From Deltaproteobacteria bacterium RIFCSPHIGHO2_02_FULL_40_11 (GTDB lineage: Bacteria; Bdellovibrionota; JACOXK01; 2-02-FULL-40-11): a DNA stretch of 14,301 nucleotides. The stretch covers positions 1 to 14,301 of the forward strand of contig MGRI01000111.1 of the NCBI GenBank assembly GCA_001798105.1, read 5' to 3'. Each line of letters starts with the position of its first letter. The stretch's first letter is position 1. Positions 1 through 6,794 of this stretch are shown here, one piece after another. The position numbers and the translations under genes were made by a program. The notes under the pieces are model-generated. The model worked only from the letters and a program-made list of their open reading frames with translations. It made no database searches and was not told where the DNA came from.

Positions 1-171
1 GGCCCGCAAGGCGCAGGATTTAAACTTCATAATCCCAACGAAGCCCCCAAACAAGGCGGTTGCGCCTGTGGTTCCGGTGGTTGTGGATCTGGCGGTGGCG
101 GTGGATGTGGATCCGGCGGTGGCCATGAACATGGTGGCGGTGGCCACGGACAGGGTGGAGGATGTTGCTAG
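1..171 (+). CDS. IscA/HesB-type iron-sulfur cluster protein, C-terminal fragment with Cys/Gly/His-rich tail
   Basis: This is the last 56 codons of a gene that begins before the window; it ends with TAG at 169-171. The readable part starts GPQGAGFKLHNPNEAP, which matches the GxGFxFxNPN segment near the C-terminus of A-type Fe-S carrier proteins (IscA, SufA, ErpA, HesB). In that family the segment is followed by a short C-G-C-G ending whose cysteines bind the cluster. Here a CACG motif is present but is followed by about 35 residues made almost only of Gly, Cys, Ser and His, including HEHGGGGHG and a terminal Cys-Cys. Such a tail could bind metal, but that is inference. The next gene encodes an Mrp-type Fe-S ATPase, which supports an Fe-S assembly role. 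The N-terminal domain is outside the window, so the family call rests on one motif plus context. Confidence 0.7.
   Translation, partial: GPQGAGFKLHNPNEAPKQGGCACGSGGCGSGGGGGCGSGGGHEHGGGGHGQGGGCC
58..168 (+). repeat. Low-complexity GGY-rich tract encoding Gly/Cys/His repeats
   Basis: The DNA is an imperfect tandem array of GGT/GGC glycine codons interrupted by TGT, TGC, TCC and CAT/CAC codons. It translates as repeated GGCGSGG-like and GGHEHGG-like units at the end of the IscA/HesB-like gene. The codon periodicity is kept and there is no stop until 169, so it is read as part of the protein. Arrays like this can expand or contract by slippage, so tail length may vary between strains. Confidence 0.7.
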
Positions 172-183
172 CCTTATCATCCT

Positions 184-951
184 ATGCAGTTAAACATTAA
201 AAATATTATTGCCGTCGGAAGCGGAAAAGGTGGGGTTGGAAAATCCACCGCAGCTACAAATCTTGCTTTGGCGTTACATCAGCAAGGTCAAAAAGTGGGG
301 CTTTTAGATGCCGATATTTATGGGCCATCGATTCCCATTATGCTTGGGCTTCGCGGACAAAAGCCTGCTTCCAATGAGGAAGGTATCATTGAACCCCTCG
401 AAGCGCATGGGTTAAAGGCCATGTCGATTGGCTTTATTACAGAAGAGGATCAAGCTGTCATTTGGCGGGGGCCCATGATTCATAAAATGCTCCATGAATT
501 TTTATCACGCGTGAATTGGGGTGAATTGGATACGTTGATTGTCGATTTACCGCCAGGAACAGGCGATGCGCAATTGTCTTTGAGTCAGCTGATTCCACTG
601 ACCGGAGCAGTGGTCGTAACCACGCCACAAGAAGTGGCCATCGCAGATGTCCGACGTGCCGTTCAAATGTTTAAGAAAGTAAATGTTCCACTTTTAGGTG
701 TGATTGAAAACATGAATGGAGATACTTTTGGAATGGGGGGTGGTGAAAAAGCCGCAGGCGAATGGCAAATGCCATTTTTGGGTGCGGTTCCACTGGATGG
801 TGTTGTGTGTAAACAAGGCGATTGTGGCGTCCCTATTTTAATTTCTCATCCAAAGTCCCCAGTCTCTTTAGCTTTTCTAAAAATCTCTCAAAATTTACAA
901 TCAGTGCTTCAGTCTAAAACCGATGCACAGATTTCAATTCAAAAATCGTAA
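184..951 (+). CDS. Mrp/ApbC/NBP35-family P-loop ATPase, iron-sulfur cluster carrier
   Basis: Members of this family bind Fe-S clusters and ATP and deliver clusters to apoproteins in the cytoplasm. The 255-residue protein has the deviant Walker A motif GKGGVGKS at residues 14-21, the DADIYGPS segment at 42-49, the Walker B-like DLPPGTGD at 121-128, the family TPQEVA segment at 147-152, and ENMNG at 175-179. It lacks the N-terminal MIP18-like domain of longer Mrp proteins. The usual CPxC after ENM is absent: the sequence goes straight from ENMNGD to FGMGGG, and the only cysteines are C209 and C214. The upstream gene's TAG at 169-171 is in the same frame, so translation cannot begin earlier and ATG 184 is the start. 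No good ribosome site lies close by; the GGAGG inside the previous gene (157-161) is about 22 bases away. The family is sure, but cluster binding by this variant is not. Confidence 0.9.
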   Translation: MQLNIKNIIAVGSGKGGVGKSTAATNLALALHQQGQKVGLLDADIYGPSIPIMLGLRGQKPASNEEGIIEPLEAHGLKAMSIGFITEEDQAVIWRGPMIHKMLHEFLSRVNWGELDTLIVDLPPGTGDAQLSLSQLIPLTGAVVVTTPQEVAIADVRRAVQMFKKVNVPLLGVIENMNGDTFGMGGGEKAAGEWQMPFLGAVPLDGVVCKQGDCGVPILISHPKSPVSLAFLKISQNLQSVLQSKTDAQISIQKS

Positions 952-998
952 AAGATTCAAAATTTTTCTTCCCTTTTTTTCTGAGAACCAGATAAATT

Positions 999-1003
999 GA
1001 GGA
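999..1003 (+). promoter_or_regulatory. Ribosome binding site that decides the MFS gene start
   Basis: GAGGA lies 8 bases before the ATG at 1012. In-frame TTG 997 and ATG 1003 are also possible starts, but both lack such a site at the right distance, and this motif overlaps them. The ATG at 1012 is therefore preferred. Confidence 0.6.
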
Positions 1004-1011
1004 TGTTCGGT

Positions 1012-2361
1012 ATGAGTTTAACACCACAAGTTTATCGTAGTCTACGCATTGCATGGCAAGAAGGCATTCCTGCCCACATCATGCTTGCAGTCATCGATTA
1101 TTTTTTGGTGCCCTATGCCTTGTTTTTGGGATTAAGCCCTACGCAAGTGGGCTGGGTGGTGGCTGTTCCCCATTTAATGTCAGCTATGATGCAACTGATT
1201 GCCGTGCGTTCGCTTCAATGGTTTCGGTCTTCGCGTGTGTATTTTTTGGTGATGACAACCCTGTTTCAATCCATGATGCTTTTCAGTATTGCGCTGATTG
1301 TTTTTTTTCGAACAGATACGCACTTTTATGCATTGATTTTATGTGTGAGTATTTTTCGAATTCTTTTGGGACTCAGTAATACCATTTGGGGAAGTTTGGT
1401 AAGCGATTATTTACCGCCTGAAAAAAGAGGGCATTACATGGGATGGCGTGCACAGATTACGGGATTAAGCGGCATGTTGGGAGTTATTTTTTCAGGGGTT
1501 TTTCTTTTTTACGTTAAAAAAATTTCAGAAGTGTATGCTTTCTTTCTTTTATTTTTGTTTGCAGCACTTTGTCGGGCCATTTCATCTCATTTGATGGCCA
1601 AATTTCATGATGTAAAACATGAATGGGTTCCAGGCACTCATTTTTCATTTTTTGATTTTATTCGCCAAGCGAAAAAAAGTAATTTTGTAAAATTTGTGTT
1701 GTATTCCGCAGGCATTATGTTTGCCACACATGTCGCTGCACCTTATTACAGCGTGTATCTTTTGGAGGAATTAAAACTCAATTATTTACTTTATATGTTC
1801 ATCCATTTTTCGGGGATTGTGGCAGGGTTGATTTCTTATCCCATTTGGGGAAAACACGCAGATATTACGGGGAATGCACGGCTTTTAAAACTGGTTGGAT
1901 TTCTTATTTCTTTTGTTCCAGTGTGCTGGTTATTTTCAAAAAATGTCGTGTACTTGATGTTCATTGAATTTTACGCGGGGTTTGTGTGGGGTGCATTTGC
2001 GTTATGTACGGTTACTTTTATCTTTGATGCTGTAACACCTGCCAAACGGGCCAGGTGTCTGGGCTATTTTAATTTAATTAGTGGGTTGGGCATATTTTTG
2101 GGAACCGTTCTAGGGGGGCAGGCCCTTGAAATCTTTCCAAAATTATTGGGATCTTCTTTTTATTCTATATTTTTACTTTCTGGAATTTTAAGATTTTCGG
2201 TTTTTGCATTTCTCGGCAGAGCTTTTCAAGAAATTCGGCATGTACAACCTGTCACCCAAGGACAACTTTTAGCGAGCGTATGTGGTGTTCGTCCTTTGGT
2301 TGGGCTGGCTCGAGGATGGAACGTTTTTCCAGAGTTGGAGCAAAAGCCTAAGGTGGAGTAA
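1012..2361 (+). CDS. Major facilitator superfamily (MFS) transporter
   Basis: This is a 449-residue integral membrane protein, the normal length for a 12-helix MFS carrier, with many hydrophobic segments separated by short charged loops. The loop between the first helix groups reads WGSLVSDYLPPEKRGHYMGWR at about 126-146. It matches the D-x-x-P-x-x-x-RG-x-x-x-G-x-R signature seen in a group of bacterial MFS proteins of mostly unknown substrate. A second, weaker copy (VTPAKRARCLGYFNL) follows in the C-terminal half, as expected from the internal duplication of MFS proteins. The substrate cannot be predicted. The start at ATG 1012 is chosen for its GAGGA site; the longest reading would begin at TTG 997. 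The gene lies 60 bases after mrp and 22 bases before a gene for a probable secreted protein, so the last two may be co-transcribed. Confidence 0.87.
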   Translation: MSLTPQVYRSLRIAWQEGIPAHIMLAVIDYFLVPYALFLGLSPTQVGWVVAVPHLMSAMMQLIAVRSLQWFRSSRVYFLVMTTLFQSMMLFSIALIVFFRTDTHFYALILCVSIFRILLGLSNTIWGSLVSDYLPPEKRGHYMGWRAQITGLSGMLGVIFSGVFLFYVKKISEVYAFFLLFLFAALCRAISSHLMAKFHDVKHEWVPGTHFSFFDFIRQAKKSNFVKFVLYSAGIMFATHVAAPYYSVYLLEELKLNYLLYMFIHFSGIVAGLISYPIWGKHADITGNARLLKLVGFLISFVPVCWLFSKNVVYLMFIEFYAGFVWGAFALCTVTFIFDAVTPAKRARCLGYFNLISGLGIFLGTVLGGQALEIFPKLLGSSFYSIFLLSGILRFSVFAFLGRAFQEIRHVQPVTQGQLLASVCGVRPLVGLARGWNVFPELEQKPKVE

Positions 2362-2383
2362 GGAAAATTCCGATAAGATTTTC

Positions 2384-3490
2384 ATGCAGAGGTGTCGAAT
2401 TAAAGTGTTGTTTTTGGTGGTTTGGATCTTTATTTTGAGTATGCCCCTCATTTTGGCAGATGAGATTTTACGTGTTCCATTAAATGATGCGGATAAGCTT
2501 GCCTTTTCGAATGGGGCTCCTGGGCGCTGTCTTTCAATGGCAACATTACAAAAAGCAGTTCTTTCAGATGTAATCCATTTTGAGCCCCTCGGTCCTCGAA
2601 TGTCTAAGGAAAAAGTTAAGCAAATGTTAGTCTGGAGTTTTTGTGATGAACTGCCTGTGACAATTACCGGGTTTGAATCCATTCTGGATTTATCAAAAAA
2701 TTATGGTGATGTGCTCACCTCTTTTTTAAATGAGTACAATTTTGTTGAAAATATAATACAAGTTAAGCCTCATTTAATTTGTAAAATTCTTCATCTCATC
2801 CCTACGGATTCGAATGAACAAATTGTTCAAAAAATTGATGCAGAATTAAGGCAAGGGAATCCTGTTATTATTGGTTTGGATGTAACGTATGGAGATAATA
2901 ATTCTGAAAATCATGCGGTATTAATTACGGGCAAGCAACAAGAGGGGGATGTTATTTATTATGAGGTTTATGATCCAAATTTTCTTAAGATGACGATGAG
3001 TATGAGATATAAAGATGGGGTATTTCATTATCTTCAAAGGGATGCCCTAGAAGTAGAAGAGTTTAAGGATCTTGAAACCTCGGTTATTTTATATAGGGGA
3101 GGCATAGGAAAATTTAAAAAGGCACAGCGTTACAAAGACGTGTTAAATCATGCCATTTCCCAAACGGAAGATCATCAGATTAAAGGCGTTGGCCAGCTTA
3201 GGAATAGAGGATTTTTTAGCGGGGGATTGCTGAAAAATTATATTGAAGTGGAAGGCGTAGACCTTTATCCCTTGCAATCGCAGCAGTACGATTTGTCAAA
3301 ATATAAAGATACGCGTGTTGCTTTTCGCGGTTCTTTGATTTGGACAGGCCCCGATCAAATAAAAGAAGAGCGAGATCAACCTGTCTATAACGTGGATGTT
3401 CTTTATAGAGTTTCTGAAGATGAAAATGGGAATATTACATATTCAGTTATCCCAGCCGATAAGTTGCCACGTCAAGAATCTGAACGTTAA
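2384..3490 (+). CDS. Secreted protein with papain-fold (C58/C39-like) cysteine peptidase pattern
   Basis: I do not recognise a named family with certainty. The 368-residue protein from ATG 2384 begins with a clear Sec signal peptide: basic MQRCRIK, a hydrophobic core at about 8-24, and likely cleavage after LILA (about 25). The mature part has GAPGRCLSMATL (C49), then much later NHAVLITG (H177) and YYEVYDPNF (D197, N199). A Cys near the N-terminus, a His followed by small and hydrophobic residues, and a downstream D-P-N are the spacing and context of YopT-like (C58) and C39-type papain-fold peptidases, so a proteolytic or transglutaminase-like role is plausible. The C-terminal half (about 240-368) shows no motif I know and could be an interaction domain. 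An in-frame ATG at 2282 would place 34 extra residues before the signal peptide and overlap the MFS gene, so it was rejected. The ribosome site is weak. Confidence 0.6.
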   Translation: MQRCRIKVLFLVVWIFILSMPLILADEILRVPLNDADKLAFSNGAPGRCLSMATLQKAVLSDVIHFEPLGPRMSKEKVKQMLVWSFCDELPVTITGFESILDLSKNYGDVLTSFLNEYNFVENIIQVKPHLICKILHLIPTDSNEQIVQKIDAELRQGNPVIIGLDVTYGDNNSENHAVLITGKQQEGDVIYYEVYDPNFLKMTMSMRYKDGVFHYLQRDALEVEEFKDLETSVILYRGGIGKFKKAQRYKDVLNHAISQTEDHQIKGVGQLRNRGFFSGGLLKNYIEVEGVDLYPLQSQQYDLSKYKDTRVAFRGSLIWTGPDQIKEERDQPVYNVDVLYRVSEDENGNITYSVIPADKLPRQESER

Positions 3491-3533
3491 AATTTTTCTT
3501 TCATTATTTTTTGCATCCAGCTAAAGTCCTTCT

Positions 3534-4028
3534 GTGAAAAACAAGCATAAGAAGCCTTCAGCAGACATTGTCTATTTAGATTCAAATGTTATTAGTTTTT
3601 ATTTTTCGATGCTTCCTGAGGCTAAGTTTTTTCGAGATGCAACGCGTGAATGGTGGAAAAAAAGAAGGGCCGATTTTTTTATTTGTTCTTCTCCTACAGC
3701 TGTCGAGGAATTGGGGGATGGGGATTATCTCCATCAAGAAGAGACTTTGAGATTTATAGGGAAGGTAGGTCTTTTGCCCATCAATGATGAAATTGAAGAA
3801 TTGGCTAGGTTTTATATAAAAAATAAATTGGCTCCAGATGAAAATAAGAAAGGATTTCGTGGGGATGCATATCATCTGGCAGTTTGCGCTTTCTATAAGG
3901 TTGATTATTTGCTATCATGGAATCAAAGGCACTTAGCAAATGTAAACAAGCTAAAACATTTAAATCGTGTGAATGAAAAATTAGGATTGCATACGCCCAT
4001 GATCGTAACGCCACTTCAATTGATGTAG
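3534..4028 (+). CDS. PIN-domain ribonuclease, probable toxin of a toxin-antitoxin pair
   Basis: PIN-domain toxins cleave RNA with a cluster of acidic residues holding metal ions. The 164-residue protein shows the PIN order: YLDSNVI (D16, N18), SPTAVEEL (E58/E59), GDAYHLAV (D111) and DYLLSWNQRHL (N130). The fourth acidic position is occupied by Asn in the common LLxWNxxHL variant. Translation starts at GTG 3534; an in-frame TAA at 3522 rules out an upstream start, and no strong ribosome site is visible, so expression may be low. It is followed 21 bases later by a small charged protein with a good ribosome site, giving the toxin-first order. The family assignment is good. Toxicity, target RNA and neutralisation by the neighbour are inferred. 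Confidence 0.82.
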   Translation: MKNKHKKPSADIVYLDSNVISFYFSMLPEAKFFRDATREWWKKRRADFFICSSPTAVEELGDGDYLHQEETLRFIGKVGLLPINDEIEELARFYIKNKLAPDENKKGFRGDAYHLAVCAFYKVDYLLSWNQRHLANVNKLKHLNRVNEKLGLHTPMIVTPLQLM

Positions 4029-4038
4029 GATTTAAAAA

Positions 4039-4043
4039 GAGGG
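4039..4043 (+). promoter_or_regulatory. Strong ribosome binding site of the candidate antitoxin
   Basis: GAGGG lies 6 bases before ATG 4050. It is clearly better than anything before the GTG-started PIN gene upstream. This would favour more antitoxin than toxin from one transcript. Confidence 0.6.
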
Positions 4044-4049
4044 AAGAAT

Positions 4050-4274
4050 ATGAAAGCAAAAAAGAAAAATTTTAAAGAAGAAAATCCATTAGATCTTACA
4101 CGACAGTTGCGAGATAATTTTTTTGGTCGCTTCAATTATGATTTAAAGAAAGTTACTGCGTATCTAAAGAAAGAACAAGAAAAACCAGAAATTAAAAAAA
4201 GGCTTATTGATATAGAAACACTTCGTAAAATGGGAAAGAATATCCCGAAAAAAATTATATTCCCCAACGAATAA
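4050..4274 (+). CDS. Small charged protein, probable antitoxin of the PIN-domain toxin
   Basis: A 74-residue Lys/Glu-rich protein with no signal or membrane segment. The central stretch has the pattern R-x-x-R-D-x-x-x-x-R-F-N-Y-D-L-K-x-x-x-x-Y-L-K (about 18-40). It resembles short antitoxin-like proteins I know that sit beside PIN genes, carrying R-x-x-R...FNYDL-type helices followed by a basic tail. The gene directly follows the PIN gene (21-base gap) and has a strong ribosome site. DNA binding and toxin neutralisation are not shown by the sequence. It ends at 4274, only 2 bases from the convergent oxidoreductase gene on the other strand, so there is no room for a separate terminator. Confidence 0.6.
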   Translation: MKAKKKNFKEENPLDLTRQLRDNFFGRFNYDLKKVTAYLKKEQEKPEIKKRLIDIETLRKMGKNIPKKIIFPNE

Positions 4275-4276
4275 TC

Positions 4277-6292
4277 TTACTCGACAGCCGAGAATAAAAT
4301 TTCAGAAATATCTTTGGTTTGGATTTCAGTTTCTTTGTTTTTGGCGTTTAAGCCATCTTGAAGCATGGTAATGCAAAAGGGGCAAGAAGCTGCGATGGTT
4401 TTGGCGCCTGTACTGATCGCTTCTTCTACGCGGTTTACATTAATGCGAGAGCCTCGTTTTTCTTCAAGCCACATTCTGCCGCCGCCTGCGCCACAGCAAA
4501 ATCCTTTTTTTCGGTTTCTTTCCATTTCAAGAGGCTTTTCACCTGAAGAAAGTTGCAAGAGATCCCGGGGGGCTTCGGTGATGTCATTGTATCTTGCCAA
4601 ATAACAAGGATCGTGGAATGTGATTTTGTCTAGGAGATTCCCGCCTTCACGGGAATGACTTCGCAGCTTTAGTTTTCCCTCATCCATAAGTTTCTTTAAA
4701 AAAACGCTATGGTGGGTGACTTCAAAGTGGGCATCAAAATCGGGGTATTCATTTTTTAAAGTGTTTAAACAATGGGGGCAATTGACCAAAATCTTTTTAA
4801 CATTGTATTTTTTTAAGACAGAAATATTGTCTTGAATCATTTGTTGGGCCAGGTATTCATTCCCTAAGCGTCTGCAAGACTCGCCATTACATTTTTCTTC
4901 TTCACCTAAAATACCAAAGCTGACCCCTGCTTTTTGGAGTAATTTTGAAAAAGAAACAGCAATTTTTTGCGCTTGTTTGTCAAACGAAGCGGCGCATCCC
5001 ACATAATAGAGATATTCGACATTCGCATTGTCTTTTAAAAGCGGAATCCCTAAATCTTTGGCCCAATCGCCACGTGTGGCTTGGGGAAGTCCCCATGGGT
5101 TGGAATGATTTTCCCAATTGTTAAAGACAGCTTGGGCTTCTGGCTCCATTTTGCCTTGCATCAAAACAAGGCTTCGACGCATTTCAATAATATGATCCAC
5201 GTGTTCAATATAAACGGGGCAAGCTTCTACACACGCGCCGCAACTCGTGCAATCCCAAATGGCATCTTCTGTAAAGACATCTTGAATCATGTCTTTTTTG
5301 AGTTCTTCGGATGCTTCATTTTTGGTGTAGAGCGCATGGCCTTTCTTTTCTGCATGATGGCGAAGGTTTACAATAAGACTTCTGGGCTTTAAGGGTTTAT
5401 TCGTATTATAGGTTGGACAAAACTCATTACACCTGCCACATTCTGTACAGGCATAACCATCTAAAATCGCTTTCCAGGGAAGTTCTTCGAGTTTGCCAGC
5501 GCCAAAAGAGGTTTGGGATTCGTCTTCTAGGTTGATTTTTTTAAGCCGACCTCTGGGCGTGAGTCTGGAAAAGAAAATATTGGGAGCCGCAGCCATGACA
5601 TGCAGGTGTTTTGAAAAGGGGAGGTACATGAAAAATCCAAGAACCACCAAAAAATGGATCCACCACGAAATTTCAGAAATCCAAAAAAGGCCAGCCTGTG
5701 ATGGAGACGTCGTATTTAGAAAAGAGGCAATCAAAAAAGAAACCGGGCGCCAATGATCCCACGGATGGGCTTCGATCAAAAGTCTGGCGCCCCCCATGGT
5801 CAGTGAACTTGTAACGATCAATAAAATAAGCGTTAAAATAAAATAAGCATCCCAAGCGGAATGCGCGGAAAGGGGAGTGAGGCGCTTGGGTTTTAAAACG
5901 ATGCGTCTAAAAAAGAAAAATAAAACAGCAGTTAAGACCAACGTATAAAAAACATCCTGAAAAAATAGAATGCCCGAATAAATGGATATACCCAGGAAAG
6001 AAAGATTAAAGCCAGGAAAGAGGCCTTCTAAAATCATTTCAATCGTTCCAATGGAAATGATGATAAAACCCCAAAAAATAAAGGCATGTAAAAGGCCGGG
6101 CAGAAAATCTTTAAACATTTTCTTTTGGCCTAAAACGCCAATTAAAATATTTTTGAGTCTTTGAGGAATTTGATCAAAACGATTTTCAGATTTTCCCGTT
6201 TGAAGATAACGAAACAAGCGAAAGTAAAAATAAAATCCAGTTCCAAACCCCGCAACACAAACCAACCAAACCAGAGTTGTTTTAATCCACAT
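4277..6292 (-). CDS. Membrane Fe-S oxidoreductase with NarI-like domain and two CCG domains (EMO-like)
   Basis: A 671-residue protein combining a membrane anchor and electron-transfer domains. Residues 1-230 hold about five or six hydrophobic helices like the cytochrome b domain of NarI/DsrM proteins, with histidines H69, H213, H229 and H231 as possible haem ligands. Two 4Fe-4S motifs follow (C282, C285, C288, C292; C348, C351, C354, C358). Then come two CCG domains: C433, C468, C473, C505, C508, and C563, C599, C600, C637, C640, as in HdrD/GlpC/LutA-type proteins. This order matches EMO, the EtfAB:menaquinone oxidoreductase linking beta-oxidation flavoproteins to quinone. That function is inferred; a lactate or glycolate dehydrogenase partner is possible. 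The start overlaps nuoI by 11 bases, so it is the last gene of the nuo operon. Residues about 545-552 are encoded by a palindromic repeat. Confidence 0.82.
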   Translation of the reverse strand: MWIKTTLVWLVCVAGFGTGFYFYFRLFRYLQTGKSENRFDQIPQRLKNILIGVLGQKKMFKDFLPGLLHAFIFWGFIIISIGTIEMILEGLFPGFNLSFLGISIYSGILFFQDVFYTLVLTAVLFFFFRRIVLKPKRLTPLSAHSAWDAYFILTLILLIVTSSLTMGGARLLIEAHPWDHWRPVSFLIASFLNTTSPSQAGLFWISEISWWIHFLVVLGFFMYLPFSKHLHVMAAAPNIFFSRLTPRGRLKKINLEDESQTSFGAGKLEELPWKAILDGYACTECGRCNEFCPTYNTNKPLKPRSLIVNLRHHAEKKGHALYTKNEASEELKKDMIQDVFTEDAIWDCTSCGACVEACPVYIEHVDHIIEMRRSLVLMQGKMEPEAQAVFNNWENHSNPWGLPQATRGDWAKDLGIPLLKDNANVEYLYYVGCAASFDKQAQKIAVSFSKLLQKAGVSFGILGEEEKCNGESCRRLGNEYLAQQMIQDNISVLKKYNVKKILVNCPHCLNTLKNEYPDFDAHFEVTHHSVFLKKLMDEGKLKLRSHSREGGNLLDKITFHDPCYLARYNDITEAPRDLLQLSSGEKPLEMERNRKKGFCCGAGGGRMWLEEKRGSRINVNRVEEAISTGAKTIAASCPFCITMLQDGLNAKNKETEIQTKDISEILFSAVE
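4637..4656. repeat. dRS3-like palindrome ATTCCC-N8-GGGAAT inside a coding region
   Basis: The 20 bases have the form ATTCCC, eight bases, GGGAAT, with a 7-base stem (ATTCCCG/CGGGAAT) and a 6-base loop. This is the consensus of the dRS3 element known from Neisseria and the core of dispersed palindromes that often translate as SREGGN in other bacteria. Here it lies in the oxidoreductase gene, giving residues SHSREGGN in the linker between the two CCG domains. It is the only copy found in the window. Confidence 0.75.
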
Positions 6293-6794
6293 ACAGTTTT
6301 AATTGATCCCCGGGGCGATTGAACTCCGTTTTGGGGCCAGGTTTATGGCCTTCGCCATACTGCCAAATATGTTGCTGTCTTTTTTCTGCTGAAAATTCGT
6401 AGTTTTTGGTCATGTAGAGGCAATTTGTGGGACAGACATCCGTACACAGTCCACACCAACAACAGAGCGTAAAATCAATATCAAATTGAGGCAGATGAAA
6501 ACGTCTGGGCTTTTTCCCGGATTCTTCAGACGTGTGATTGATTTCTTCCGTAGGGCCTTTTTTATTTGCGGTAATATAAATACAATCTACGGGGCATGCC
6601 ACGGCACAAAGTTTACAGCCAATACAGTCATCAATATTACAAAACAATTGTCCACGCGTTCGGGTGGGAAGTTCGCGTTTTACAAAAGGGTATTGGATGG
6701 TCGCTTTTTTGGTAAAAGCGTATTTTGCTGTTAAAAGCATTCCTTTCAGAATGCTGCGTAAGCTCTTGAAAATGTTAAGGAAATAAGACTTCAT
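6282..6794 (-). CDS. nuoI: NADH-quinone oxidoreductase subunit I (ferredoxin-like)
   Basis: NuoI carries the two 4Fe-4S clusters (N6a, N6b) that pass electrons toward NuoB in the peripheral arm of complex I. The 170-residue protein has two ferredoxin motifs, C57xxC60xxC63xxxC67 and C111xxC114xxC117xxxC121, each followed by Pro. It also has the NuoI-type N-terminal amphipathic segment and the sequence FVKRELPTRTRGQL before the first motif. C112 is an additional cysteine next to the second motif. The ATG overlaps the nuoD stop in an ATGA arrangement (6791-6794), indicating translational coupling. In usual nuo operons nuoE, nuoF, nuoG and nuoH lie between nuoD and nuoI; none is present here. Confidence 0.93.
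   Translation of the reverse strand: MKSYFLNIFKSLRSILKGMLLTAKYAFTKKATIQYPFVKRELPTRTRGQLFCNIDDCIGCKLCAVACPVDCIYITANKKGPTEEINHTSEESGKKPRRFHLPQFDIDFTLCCWCGLCTDVCPTNCLYMTKNYEFSAEKRQQHIWQYGEGHKPGPKTEFNRPGDQLKLYVD

Noticed and set aside
952..990. T-rich stretch after mrp as a terminator
   Set aside because: There is a run of T residues but no stem before it that I could pair convincingly.
2282..2383. Longer start of the secreted protein from ATG 2282
   Set aside because: It would put 34 residues ahead of an evident signal peptide and overlap the MFS gene by 80 bases.
2269..2682. Minus-strand open frame of 137 codons
   Set aside because: It overlaps the secreted-protein gene and the MFS end on the opposite strand, and has no recognisable domain; it reads as a shadow.
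4280..4292. CTCG-acagc-CGAG inverted repeat at the convergent junction as a terminator
   Set aside because: The stem is only four base pairs, has no T-rich tail, and lies inside the oxidoreductase coding end.
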